The translations under genes were made by a program, and so were the position numbers. The notes under the pieces were generated by a model. It worked only from the letters and a program-made list of their open reading frames with translations. It was not told where the DNA came from and did no database searches. From contig NZ_JPON01000001.1 in assembly GCF_000733935.1 (NCBI RefSeq), positions 744,001 to 808,000 of the forward strand: a DNA stretch of 64,000 bases, read 5' to 3'. Origin of the DNA: Methylomarinum vadi. Its GTDB lineage: Bacteria > Pseudomonadota > Gammaproteobacteria > Methylococcales > Methylomonadaceae. Position 1 is the stretch's first letter, and every line of letters starts with the position of its first letter. This document shows positions 18,280 through 26,756 of the stretch, piece by piece.

Positions 18280-19971
18280 TCAATGGCGCCAATCGAAAAC
18301 GACAGTGACCCGGTTGCCGACCCCTTGATATCTGATGCTACTGCATAACGATCTTAACAAGGCGATGCCGCGACCGGAAAATCCCCTGTTGTTATTCAGA
18401 TCCTCAACCCATTCGTTGCGCAAGAATCCATCTCCGCTGTCCTTGAGCTTTATGATCAGGCGTCCTCCCGTCTCTGTCGGCTGATGGTTGAACTGAATGC
18501 GGACAGTCCCTGCTTGCACCGTTCTTAGACGTTCATCCCTGAGTTCGTAATATCGCATAAACCCTTCCGCTGTCTGCTTAATAGCGGAATCAAGCTTTAG
18601 CAGGCCATGATCGAGCGCATTGGCGAATAATTCCGTCACGATCAAAAAAATCGTTTGCCGATGTTCCTGCAAACCTTGAATTTCCATCAAGGCATTAACG
18701 ACGACGGGAACCGGATTTAATTTCTTTAGGGTAGTTATATCGAATTCCATCATCGTTTTCCATGCTAGTGCGTCAATATGGCCGAATTCGTGCGCTATCA
18801 CATCGGATTTCCAAGGCGCATTGTCGACATCGCAATGTAACTCGACAAAAGTAATCTCCTGCTGAATATGCTTATTTCCGCAATGTTGCCGCAGTCGGGC
18901 TATAAGGTCATCAAAAGCGGAAGCCTCATGTTGACTAAGGCATTCCATGATGGCTTCATGGCCAAATCCGCGTCCAGCAGCATTTTTAGCCTCGCTGACC
19001 GCACGCGAGAGCAAATACAGATAATCCTTGCCGCTCACTTCAAAGGTTTGCAATTGCAGATCGACATCGCCGAGAATACCTAACGGTAAATTATTGGAAA
19101 CGATCGGCTTGTGGCTACCGCTCGAGCGTTTCACCAAAACTTGTTCAGGCATGCCACAATTTAGTGCGTGTAAAGTTTTGGTATTCGGATCAAGCCCTAC
19201 GATGGCGGCCGTTAAAAACATATTGCTCGGCAACAATTGATGTAATTTACGATTTATTTCCTGGGTTATCTCGGTTATATCGAAACCCTTGGCGCTCATG
19301 CCATAGAATATTTCCGCCGTGGGCGCCGCCGCGACATAGGCCGAAATGCCGTAACCGGAAAAGTCACCCAATAACGCGTGAAGACGATTATCCGGCGTCT
19401 TCCCCACTAACACGATATCACCCTTGAACAATGAACGGGCGGAAACCCACGGCTTGACTACAGGGGTTTCCAAATAATTGACCCTTAATATATTTTCATA
19501 AAGATTTATGGCAACAGCCTGTTCCTGTTCGACCAGTTGATGATAGGCGGAAAGTTGTTTGCAGTCGACTTTGTGCTGATGCAGCATTTGCCGAACTTTA
19601 GTAAGCGAACGGAGCTTGGCCTTCAATAAGGCAGGATTGACCGGTTTAGCGAGAAAGTCGTCGACCCCTTGATTGAAGTAAGGCTCTAATAATTCTTCCC
19701 TGGTATGCCCCGCGAGAATGATGATTGGGATACAAACATTAGCTAATTTGTTTTTTATATGCCCAAGCTCATCGGCATCGATGGATTGTTGATCTAATAA
19801 TAGTAAATCGACATTGGCCGAACTGATCCCATTCAACAAACTCTTTACCGTTTCATAGCGCGAATATCGGTAATTAAACTGGGTCAATACGGCACAACAT
19901 TCCCTAATCTGTTGGTCTTCGCGTCCGCCAAGTAATATCGCGCATAGCGGCTCATCATGCGTTGGATTCAT
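18280..19971 (-). CDS. Receiver - PP2C/SpoIIE phosphatase - HATPase signalling protein, copy 1
   Basis: The protein has 563 residues. Residues about 8-125 are a receiver domain with the phospho-acceptor position Asp60 (DLLLLDQQ) and Lys109 (FLAKPV), but the usual N-terminal acidic pair is replaced by LLGGRED. Residues about 170-390 are a SpoIIE-type PP2C phosphatase (LLGDFSGYGISAYVAAAP, NCGMPEQVLVK). Residues about 415-563 are a RsbW-like ATPase (VTELFANALDHGLLKL, KDSGDGF, RGFSGRGIALLRSL). Such fusions run partner-switching: the phosphatase activates, and the kinase inactivates, an anti-sigma antagonist. No antagonist or sigma gene is nearby. Its own promoter seems missing; the transposase gene of copy B reads straight into it. 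Confidence 0.88.
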   Translation of the reverse strand: MNPTHDEPLCAILLGGREDQQIRECCAVLTQFNYRYSRYETVKSLLNGISSANVDLLLLDQQSIDADELGHIKNKLANVCIPIIILAGHTREELLEPYFNQGVDDFLAKPVNPALLKAKLRSLTKVRQMLHQHKVDCKQLSAYHQLVEQEQAVAINLYENILRVNYLETPVVKPWVSARSLFKGDIVLVGKTPDNRLHALLGDFSGYGISAYVAAAPTAEIFYGMSAKGFDITEITQEINRKLHQLLPSNMFLTAAIVGLDPNTKTLHALNCGMPEQVLVKRSSGSHKPIVSNNLPLGILGDVDLQLQTFEVSGKDYLYLLSRAVSEAKNAAGRGFGHEAIMECLSQHEASAFDDLIARLRQHCGNKHIQQEITFVELHCDVDNAPWKSDVIAHEFGHIDALAWKTMMEFDITTLKKLNPVPVVVNALMEIQGLQEHRQTIFLIVTELFANALDHGLLKLDSAIKQTAEGFMRYYELRDERLRTVQAGTVRIQFNHQPTETGGRLIIKLKDSGDGFLRNEWVEDLNNNRGFSGRGIALLRSLCSSIRYQGVGNRVTVVFDWRH

Positions 19972-19988
19972 GTTGAAACTTAATTATT

Positions 19989-21726
19989 TAGAGTTTACTC
20001 AGTAAATCAGCCATAGTTATGTACAAGCCGGACGGCTAAGTGGAGCTGAGCGCGCTGAGTTAAAACCCTTTGTTCCCAGACCTGTGCAACTGCCCTCATC
20101 AAACTAGCAAGGCCGCATTGACTAAGGCCAAAAAAGATCCTTTCCAGGATCAACAGGTTCATGACCAGGAAGATGGTGTTGATCCAGGCGAATGAGGTGT
20201 TGGCACGCTTGGCCCGGATATAATTGAGCCGGTAACCATTCTTGCCCTGGCCGAATTTGCCCTCGATGGGGATGCGTTGCAAATAGTCTTGTCTGCGTTG
20301 GGCCTTGGCTTGCTTGAGTTGTTCGCGATTGGCGTCGGTGACTTGTTTGGGGCGGCCGAGCGGCTTGCCGGCAAAGTGGATGCTGCGTTGTTTCAAGTAG
20401 TCGCGGTTGGCGCGCGTGCCATAGATGGGGTCGGCGATCACCCGTTCCGGATAGTGGCCGAATCGCTCGCGGTAGGCCTCAACCTGTGCTGCCAGGTCTA
20501 AGCCTTCATGAAAGGCATCCCAACGCAGGCGGTCGACATGGGCCAAGCCCTCGCCGGTTAAACTGACGCTGAGCTTGGCACCAAACTCGACCGGCTGGTC
20601 TTGTTTGCCGCGCACCATGGGCCGCACATAGGGCTGACTGATGCTGACGATGCGATGGTCACAGCGGCGTGTCTGGGTTTGATACATCTCCCATTGCTGC
20701 TGGTACACGTGCTGGATCACCCAGTAACGATGAAGCAGCCAGCCGGGTAGCGGCAGCGGCTGGCCCTCCGGAATCGGCGCTAAGAGTTGCTCGATATGGC
20801 CCAGATTGCGGCGCAGATACTGTAATTGTTGCTTGATGCCCCGGCGCAACGTTTTCCGGCCAGGACGCTTTTGTTTGGCGATGGCCAGATACGCGGCGCG
20901 GGCTTTCCGGCGATAGGTTCTGGGTTTAGTGCCAACCTTCAGGTGGACACACAGGGTGTCGATGATTTGTTCACTGAATTCACGCGCTTCGTTCAGCAAA
21001 CTCAAGTCAGTGGGAAAACGGATGGCTTGTTCGACCACGGTGGCATCTAAAATCAATTGGCCGCGATGCGCAGGCGCCATGCCTTCTGGCCCAGTTTGCT
21101 CAGAGGCGGCATCCACGGAAGCACTGGGCTTTTCTTCGGTTGGGCCGGTGTCAGACTTGGAACCCAGGGCCGCATCAAGCGGTGCTTGCGGTTCAGGCTT
21201 GACCGGCTTTTTGCCTTCATGCGCCTCGATAATGGCCCGATGAAAGCCTTCGAACACCGCCTCGCCCATGCGTTTGCGGATTTCGACCAATAACGACGGG
21301 GCAAACGGTGCCGTTGCCTGATAACCCGGCAGGCCTACGAAGTATTGCAGGTACGGGTTTTCTTGGATCTGCAGCACGGTTTCTACGTCAGACAGGCATA
21401 GCTTGTGTTTGATGATCACGGCGCCGATCACCAGGCGCGCGTCTTTCAACGGACGGCCTCTATCAGTCGGCAGGCCTTGATAATAGCTCTCCGCCAGTTC
21501 GTCCCACGGAATGCAGTCACTGAGCTTGACCCAGCGATTATTCTTATCCAGGGCCGTCTCAAAGGGCCAGTCGAATTCGGCTATCGTCAGTTGTTTTGCG
21601 CTGGTGGTTCGAATCATCTCTGCACGGTTTTTGAAGTCAAAGGCATGTTTTTTGTGCATTAATTATAGCAAATATCACCTAATAAATATTTATAATCAGT
21701 AGGTTATATTTTCTGAGTAGACTCTA
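19989..21726 (-). mobile_element. Insertion sequence of IS5/IS1182 type, copy B (intact)
   Basis: It has the same length and terminal repeats as copy A, with an uninterrupted transposase gene. It joins the upstream end of signalling-gene copy 1 after ...TTAATTATT. Its transposase is oriented towards that gene. Confidence 0.88.
20007..21659 (-). CDS. Transposase, IS5/IS1182 type (DUF772 plus DDE domain)
   Basis: The product is 550 residues with an intact frame. The N-terminal part (FDWPFETALDKNNRWVKL, GRPLKDARLVIGAVIIKHKL, ENPYLQYFVGLPGY) matches the DUF772 region of IS5/IS1182 transposases. The central part has ILDATVVEQAIRFPTDLSLL, holding the first catalytic Asp. The C-terminal IEGKFGQGKNGYRLNYIRAK carries the catalytic Glu. 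A long Lys/Pro/Ala insertion (about 125-165) separates the two. The family assignment between IS5 and IS1182 groups is not settled by eye. Confidence 0.88.
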   Translation of the reverse strand: MHKKHAFDFKNRAEMIRTTSAKQLTIAEFDWPFETALDKNNRWVKLSDCIPWDELAESYYQGLPTDRGRPLKDARLVIGAVIIKHKLCLSDVETVLQIQENPYLQYFVGLPGYQATAPFAPSLLVEIRKRMGEAVFEGFHRAIIEAHEGKKPVKPEPQAPLDAALGSKSDTGPTEEKPSASVDAASEQTGPEGMAPAHRGQLILDATVVEQAIRFPTDLSLLNEAREFSEQIIDTLCVHLKVGTKPRTYRRKARAAYLAIAKQKRPGRKTLRRGIKQQLQYLRRNLGHIEQLLAPIPEGQPLPLPGWLLHRYWVIQHVYQQQWEMYQTQTRRCDHRIVSISQPYVRPMVRGKQDQPVEFGAKLSVSLTGEGLAHVDRLRWDAFHEGLDLAAQVEAYRERFGHYPERVIADPIYGTRANRDYLKQRSIHFAGKPLGRPKQVTDANREQLKQAKAQRRQDYLQRIPIEGKFGQGKNGYRLNYIRAKRANTSFAWINTIFLVMNLLILERIFFGLSQCGLASLMRAVAQVWEQRVLTQRAQLHLAVRLVHNYG

Positions 21727-22572
21727 GCTAGTCTAGATTTATATCGGCCAACATGACGAATCGCTGAAACAATAAAAACTTCATCATTCCGGGATAATCC
21801 CGATTAGCATCGAAGCCAGGTCATACAGCGTAGTTAGATAACGACTCTTACTCGGTCTTCTTAGCGCCACTTGGCGTTCAGTTATTTCGTTGAAAGCAAT
21901 AATTTTTCACGCGCGGGCATGCTGTTCGGCCAAATAACCATGGTAATTTTAATGTTATTGACTATCATGCCATACTTACCTGATAATTCAATATAGTTTT
22001 TGTGATTTTCCTCACAAAATCGCAGTGGTTCTAATGTTTCAGTGGTATGAAATTTTGAGACACAGAATACCTAATCTGTTAATAATGATTTGTATTGGCT
22101 ACAAGTTTGCATCGGCGTGTAGGATATGCAAACCGAATCCAACAGTTTTTTGAAAAGCAACAGCTGTATAAGATATGGCTTTAAATAACTTCCAGGATCT
22201 GAGCTATCGTTCCCGCATACGGCTTTCCAGTCGATAGTTTCCTCATCCGGATCGGCTCGCTTGCACGTGGGTTTCAATGAATGTTACAAGTCCCAGGCTT
22301 TCAAAGTTTTTGGCACCAAACCATCAGCGCGGCAACACCGCATTAAATGTCTCTTTGCCCAAAAAAAACGCCATGCCCCTATCATCTTCTCAAAATCCAT
22401 GAAAATGAGGTCCAATACTCCTCATTTAAACGCTGCTTTCTGAATTGCATTTAAAATCGTTGAATTTTGGAAAACCCAAGAATTTAATGACCAATCAATT
22501 ATTGAAATCACTGATTAAGATAGAATTTTAAAACGATCTATCCAATTCTAATGAGTCATTGACTCTACAAGC
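21727..22572. other. AT-rich gene-free stretch in unit 2
   Basis: It appears identical to 17434-18279. I see no gene or recognised signal in it. Confidence 0.6.
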
Positions 22573-24264
22573 TCAATGGCGCCAATCGAAAACGACAGTG
22601 ACCCGGTTGCCGACCCCTTGATATCTGATGCTACTGCATAACGATCTTAACAAGGCGATGCCGCGACCGGAAAATCCCCTGTTGTTATTCAGATCCTCAA
22701 CCCATTCGTTGCGCAAGAATCCATCTCCGCTGTCCTTGAGCTTTATGATCAGGCGTCCTCCCGTCTCTGTCGGCTGATGGTTGAACTGAATGCGGACAGT
22801 CCCTGCTTGCACCGTTCTTAGACGTTCATCCCTGAGTTCGTAATATCGCATAAACCCTTCCGCTGTCTGCTTAATAGCGGAATCAAGCTTTAGCAGGCCA
22901 TGATCGAGCGCATTGGCGAATAATTCCGTCACGATCAAAAAAATCGTTTGCCGATGTTCCTGCAAACCTTGAATTTCCATCAAGGCATTAACGACGACGG
23001 GAACCGGATTTAATTTCTTTAGGGTAGTTATATCGAATTCCATCATCGTTTTCCATGCTAGTGCGTCAATATGGCCGAATTCGTGCGCTATCACATCGGA
23101 TTTCCAAGGCGCATTGTCGACATCGCAATGTAACTCGACAAAAGTAATCTCCTGCTGAATATGCTTATTTCCGCAATGTTGCCGCAGTCGGGCTATAAGG
23201 TCATCAAAAGCGGAAGCCTCATGTTGACTAAGGCATTCCATGATGGCTTCATGGCCAAATCCGCGTCCAGCAGCATTTTTAGCCTCGCTGACCGCACGCG
23301 AGAGCAAATACAGATAATCCTTGCCGCTCACTTCAAAGGTTTGCAATTGCAGATCGACATCGCCGAGAATACCTAACGGTAAATTATTGGAAACGATCGG
23401 CTTGTGGCTACCGCTCGAGCGTTTCACCAAAACTTGTTCAGGCATGCCACAATTTAGTGCGTGTAAAGTTTTGGTATTCGGATCAAGCCCTACGATGGCG
23501 GCCGTTAAAAACATATTGCTCGGCAACAATTGATGTAATTTACGATTTATTTCCTGGGTTATCTCGGTTATATCGAAACCCTTGGCGCTCATGCCATAGA
23601 ATATTTCCGCCGTGGGCGCCGCCGCGACATAGGCCGAAATGCCGTAACCGGAAAAGTCACCCAATAACGCGTGAAGACGATTATCCGGCGTCTTCCCCAC
23701 TAACACGATATCACCCTTGAACAATGAACGGGCGGAAACCCACGGCTTGACTACAGGGGTTTCCAAATAATTGACCCTTAATATATTTTCATAAAGATTT
23801 ATGGCAACAGCCTGTTCCTGTTCGACCAGTTGATGATAGGCGGAAAGTTGTTTGCAGTCGACTTTGTGCTGATGCAGCATTTGCCGAACTTTAGTAAGCG
23901 AACGGAGCTTGGCCTTCAATAAGGCAGGATTGACCGGTTTAGCGAGAAAGTCGTCGACCCCTTGATTGAAGTAAGGCTCTAATAATTCTTCCCTGGTATG
24001 CCCCGCGAGAATGATGATTGGGATACAAACATTAGCTAATTTGTTTTTTATATGCCCAAGCTCATCGGCATCGATGGATTGTTGATCTAATAATAGTAAA
24101 TCGACATTGGCCGAACTGATCCCATTCAACAAACTCTTTACCGTTTCATAGCGCGAATATCGGTAATTAAACTGGGTCAATACGGCACAACATTCCCTAA
24201 TCTGTTGGTCTTCGCGTCCGCCAAGTAATATCGCGCATAGCGGCTCATCATGCGTTGGATTCAT
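22573..24264 (-). CDS. Receiver - PP2C/SpoIIE phosphatase - HATPase signalling protein, copy 2
   Basis: The 563-residue product is identical to that of 18280-19971. Only 16 bases separate its start codon from the repeat boundary, beyond which the IS200-like element begins on the opposite strand. Its native promoter has therefore probably been displaced as well. There is no strong ribosome-binding site before the ATG. Two identical copies in tandem could raise dosage or provide material for divergence. Confidence 0.88.
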   Translation of the reverse strand: MNPTHDEPLCAILLGGREDQQIRECCAVLTQFNYRYSRYETVKSLLNGISSANVDLLLLDQQSIDADELGHIKNKLANVCIPIIILAGHTREELLEPYFNQGVDDFLAKPVNPALLKAKLRSLTKVRQMLHQHKVDCKQLSAYHQLVEQEQAVAINLYENILRVNYLETPVVKPWVSARSLFKGDIVLVGKTPDNRLHALLGDFSGYGISAYVAAAPTAEIFYGMSAKGFDITEITQEINRKLHQLLPSNMFLTAAIVGLDPNTKTLHALNCGMPEQVLVKRSSGSHKPIVSNNLPLGILGDVDLQLQTFEVSGKDYLYLLSRAVSEAKNAAGRGFGHEAIMECLSQHEASAFDDLIARLRQHCGNKHIQQEITFVELHCDVDNAPWKSDVIAHEFGHIDALAWKTMMEFDITTLKKLNPVPVVVNALMEIQGLQEHRQTIFLIVTELFANALDHGLLKLDSAIKQTAEGFMRYYELRDERLRTVQAGTVRIQFNHQPTETGGRLIIKLKDSGDGFLRNEWVEDLNNNRGFSGRGIALLRSLCSSIRYQGVGNRVTVVFDWRH

Positions 24265-24280
24265 GTTGAAACTTAATTAT

Positions 24281-24866
24281 CCATCATAAGGTTTAAACCA
24301 CCGGCTTTAGCCGGTCAGCTTTAGCTGCGATAATTTGCCCAAGGAGGTGGCGATGGACTATAGATACGGCAGCCATACGGTTTACCAAATTGAGTATCAT
24401 TTTGTTTGGGTTACGAAGTATCGTTATAAAGTGCTGAAGGATGAAATAGCCGAACGAGTGAGAGACTTGGTGCGGCAGACATGCGAAGCCTTTGAGATAC
24501 GGATTATCAAAGGTGTCGTGAGCAAAGATCATGTGCACATTTTGGTGAGTGCGCCGCCGACTATGGCCCCAAGCGAAATCATGAGGCGAATCAAGGGACG
24601 AACTTCGAGCTATCTGTTCGAAGAGTTCCCGCACTTGAAAAAGCGATATTGGGGTCGACATTTTTGAGCCCGCGGTTATTTTTGCGCCACAGTGGGGCAA
24701 ATGACTGATGAGATGATAAAGCAATATTTGGAGCATCACTTTGAACCTAATCCAAACGATAATTTCAAGATGGAGCCCGACTAAGACGCGTCGTTTAGTC
24801 GACGCGTATCCGGACTTTCAGTCCGTTATTGGAACCCACCCGCTTGAGCGGGTGGTTGTTTAGTAT
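24281..24866 (+). mobile_element. IS200/IS605-type element, non-autonomous
   Basis: The left end has the hairpin ACCGGCT-TT-AGCCGGT (24300-24315). The right end has CCACCCGCT-TG-AGCGGGTGG (24836-24855), preceded by two more hairpins: ACGCGTCG/CGACGCGT (24786-24807) and CGGAC/GTCCG (24811-24825). Such subterminal hairpins are what the TnpA HUH enzymes recognise. There is no tnpB. Exact ends are approximate because these elements lack inverted repeats and target duplications. Confidence 0.75.
24353..24784 (+). pseudogene. tnpA: IS200/IS605 transposase TnpA with in-frame TGA
   Basis: The ATG at 24353 follows AAGGAGG (24341-24347). The product begins MDYRYGSHTVYQIEYHFVWV and contains the HUH motif (DHVHILVSAPP). 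Codon TGA at 24665-24667 follows RYWGRHF where Trp is expected. The same frame continues ARGYFCATVGQMTDEMIKQY and ends at 24784. The stop removes the helix with the catalytic Tyr (IKQY), so the product should be inactive. A TGG-to-TGA change explains it. Confidence 0.88.
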
Positions 24867-24927
24867 TTATACAACCAGCACAATGATAGCGGATCACTAA
24901 CGAAAACTCTTAGTAGAAGGTCACCTT

Positions 24928-25263
24928 TCAAAAGATTGCCGCATAAAGAACAAATCCGGTCCAGCTTAGCAACAACAAAATCCATGCTAATTTACTTTGA
25001 CGATATTCAGTCACCACTTCAGGCTGGACATGATCCGTCGTGATTTCTTCCTGCTGATGACGGACTTTTTTTAACCTCTTATCCAGTTCCCTCGCCTTGG
25101 CGCTTTGTTGTTTTTTATATTGTTCGATCCCTTTTTTAATGCCCTGGGCAATCAATTTGGTTTGTTCCTTGGTTTGCCCAGGTCTCTGAGTCGCTTTGGC
25201 TACTTTCATTGCTTCGTCCTGTGCTTGCGGCGATATGACCTGCCGCGATTTTTTTTTGCTCAT
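24928..25263 (-). CDS. DUF2956 family protein
   Basis: This 111-residue protein has a basic, charged N-terminal region (ATQRPGQTKEQTKLIAQGIK, then a Lys/Gln-rich helix) and one C-terminal membrane helix (LAWILLLLSWTGFVLYAAIF). It matches the gammaproteobacterial DUF2956 family, of unknown function. It lies 20 bases after the DUF3301 gene in the same direction, a common pairing. Confidence 0.82.
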   Translation of the reverse strand: MSKKKSRQVISPQAQDEAMKVAKATQRPGQTKEQTKLIAQGIKKGIEQYKKQQSAKARELDKRLKKVRHQQEEITTDHVQPEVVTEYRQSKLAWILLLLSWTGFVLYAAIF

Positions 25264-25283
25264 AATGTTGCAGTAAATAGGAT

Positions 25284-25607
25284 TCAGGAATCGAATTGAT
25301 TGGGGTCTCTGTGCGGTTCCAAATAAATGCCTTCCACTTTTGATCCGAGCAACACAATCTTGCCGTGATAGCGTTCGGCGCCGGAAACCGAAAATTCAAA
25401 GATATAAGACCGCCATGCTTTTATTTTGCCCGTGTCGTCCCGTTTTGGCCATAAACCGGTTAACGCGACGTAATCATCGAGCAACTGTAAATTCATCTTT
25501 CGGCAATAATTGCTAACCACGGCCAAGGCGATTTCCCTGGCCTTGAGACTGTTAGACCAAAACCAACCGATGGCGAGTAAGATAATAATAAAGATGATTT
25601 CGCTCAT
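25284..25607 (-). CDS. DUF3301 family protein
   Basis: This 107-residue protein has an N-terminal membrane helix (IIFIIILLAIGWFWSNSLKA) followed by a small soluble domain (LLDDYVALTGLWPKRDDTGK, RSYIFEFSVSG). It is a conserved gammaproteobacterial family without known function, apparently cotranscribed with the DUF2956 gene. Confidence 0.8.
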   Translation of the reverse strand: MSEIIFIIILLAIGWFWSNSLKAREIALAVVSNYCRKMNLQLLDDYVALTGLWPKRDDTGKIKAWRSYIFEFSVSGAERYHGKIVLLGSKVEGIYLEPHRDPNQFDS

Positions 25608-25699
25608 GACCGCGGGACTGGGAAAACTTGCGAACCGGGCGCAATCGCCACTTATGATTGTAAAGATTGCGCCATAGATCTAGTCCACCCTGCGTAATG

Positions 25700-25936
25700 T
25701 CATCGGGCGGATAAAATAGTCAACATGCGTTGGGCATGTTCGGCGACTTCAATTCCCAAGTCAGTCAAATAGCCACCATCGACCTGGGAAATGATGCCCT
25801 TTTCATATAAACGCCGAGCCGCCGCGACGACTTGTGGCCCGGCATTCGCATGGACTTTAATACCCTCCTGCGTGGTAGCCAAATTAAATAAAGCCAACAA
25901 GTTGATTTCTTCCGCCAATTCTTCCGTTAAAACCAT
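25700..25936 (-). CDS. TIGR02647 family small protein
   Basis: This 78-residue protein reads as a compact winged-helix-like unit: LAEEINLLALFNLATTQEGI, then ARRLYEKGIISQVDGGYLTD, LGIEVAEHAQRM. The pattern fits the TIGR02647 family of putative DNA-binding proteins. Its role is unknown. Confidence 0.75.
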   Translation of the reverse strand: MVLTEELAEEINLLALFNLATTQEGIKVHANAGPQVVAAARRLYEKGIISQVDGGYLTDLGIEVAEHAQRMLTILSAR

Positions 25937-25979
25937 GGCAATCTCGCATAAATCATTAAAAAGCCAACATTACCAGCTT

Positions 25980-26756
25980 TCACCGCTCTATGAAACCCCG
26001 ACCTAACCACCCAGCAACGCGCTTGCTTAACAAGTAATTGTTATGGCGGAACAAATGGCCGGCATCGTCCAATTGAACTTGTCTGTAATCGGGATTTTTT
26101 AGGGCCGCTAGGCGACGTTTACGGGCGCTATCGACGACTGCCGGCAAATCATTTTCGCCATAGATGTCCAGCAGCGGCAATTGCAGTTGCTCGATGAATG
26201 CCAAGGTTTGAGCGTATTGCCGACCGGTATCGGGTACCGCAAGACTGATCGCTGCAAACGCCGCAATATTTTGTGGGTCGCCATTTAGGCTATAGAGCCC
26301 CATTAACGCTCCTAGGCCATGACCGACCATGGCGATGGATTGCTCTCCGCTTTGACGCAGAAAAGCGATCGCCGCCCCTATCCGTTCCTTGGCCTCAGGA
26401 AATAAATCATAATATTCGTGCTCAGCCACGCCCATTTCCCATAACGGCAATTGTATGGCCAAGGTGTTCCAGCGATGCTGTGGCAACGTGATTCTTAAGC
26501 TATGGATGACACCCCCCTGGTCGGGAAAGCCACCCTGATCGTGCAGGATAATCGCCGTGCCATAAGGTTCATCGATTAAACTTCGAGTGTGTATCGCTAA
26601 AAACGTCCGGTCTTTGACGGGTAAATCGACAATTTCACCTATTGTCAAGTGACGCTTGATGGCGGCGGCGAATTCCTGTTCGCGCCTGCTGTCCGAGGCC
26701 TGGCCCAGCAACGGTAACAGCCACATAATGCCGACCAGAACCGACGTTCGCATCAT
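25980..26756 (-). CDS. DUF3530-like alpha/beta-hydrolase-fold protein
   Basis: This 258-residue protein begins at ATG 26756 (second ATG at 26753), overlapping the stop of the permease gene. It has a signal peptide (VLVGIMWLLPLLGQASDSRR) and a hydrolase core: GTAIILHDQGGFPDQGG, IAMVGHGLGALMGLYSL, and a late Asp/His (YGENDLP, LDDAGHLFRHN). The usual nucleophile Ser in GxSxG is Gly here (GHGLG), so classical serine-hydrolase activity is unlikely. Function unknown. Confidence 0.75.
   Translation of the reverse strand: MMRTSVLVGIMWLLPLLGQASDSRREQEFAAAIKRHLTIGEIVDLPVKDRTFLAIHTRSLIDEPYGTAIILHDQGGFPDQGGVIHSLRITLPQHRWNTLAIQLPLWEMGVAEHEYYDLFPEAKERIGAAIAFLRQSGEQSIAMVGHGLGALMGLYSLNGDPQNIAAFAAISLAVPDTGRQYAQTLAFIEQLQLPLLDIYGENDLPAVVDSARKRRLAALKNPDYRQVQLDDAGHLFRHNNYLLSKRVAGWLGRGFIER

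Larger units (their letters stand above)
15696..19987. repeat. 4292-bp tandem direct repeat, unit 1
   Basis: The unit contains the insertion sequence, an 846-bp gene-free stretch and the signalling gene at 18280-19971. It repeats at 19989-24280 with a period of 4293; a single extra T at 19988 separates the units. I found only two base differences, at 16822 and 17318 of this unit. Confidence 0.93.
19989..24280. repeat. 4292-bp tandem direct repeat, unit 2
   Basis: This is the second copy of the unit at 15696-19987. Its end at 24280 coincides with the start of IS200-like sequence. There is no third insertion-sequence copy on the right, so simple unequal crossing-over between two flanking copies does not explain the array. 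Confidence 0.93.
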
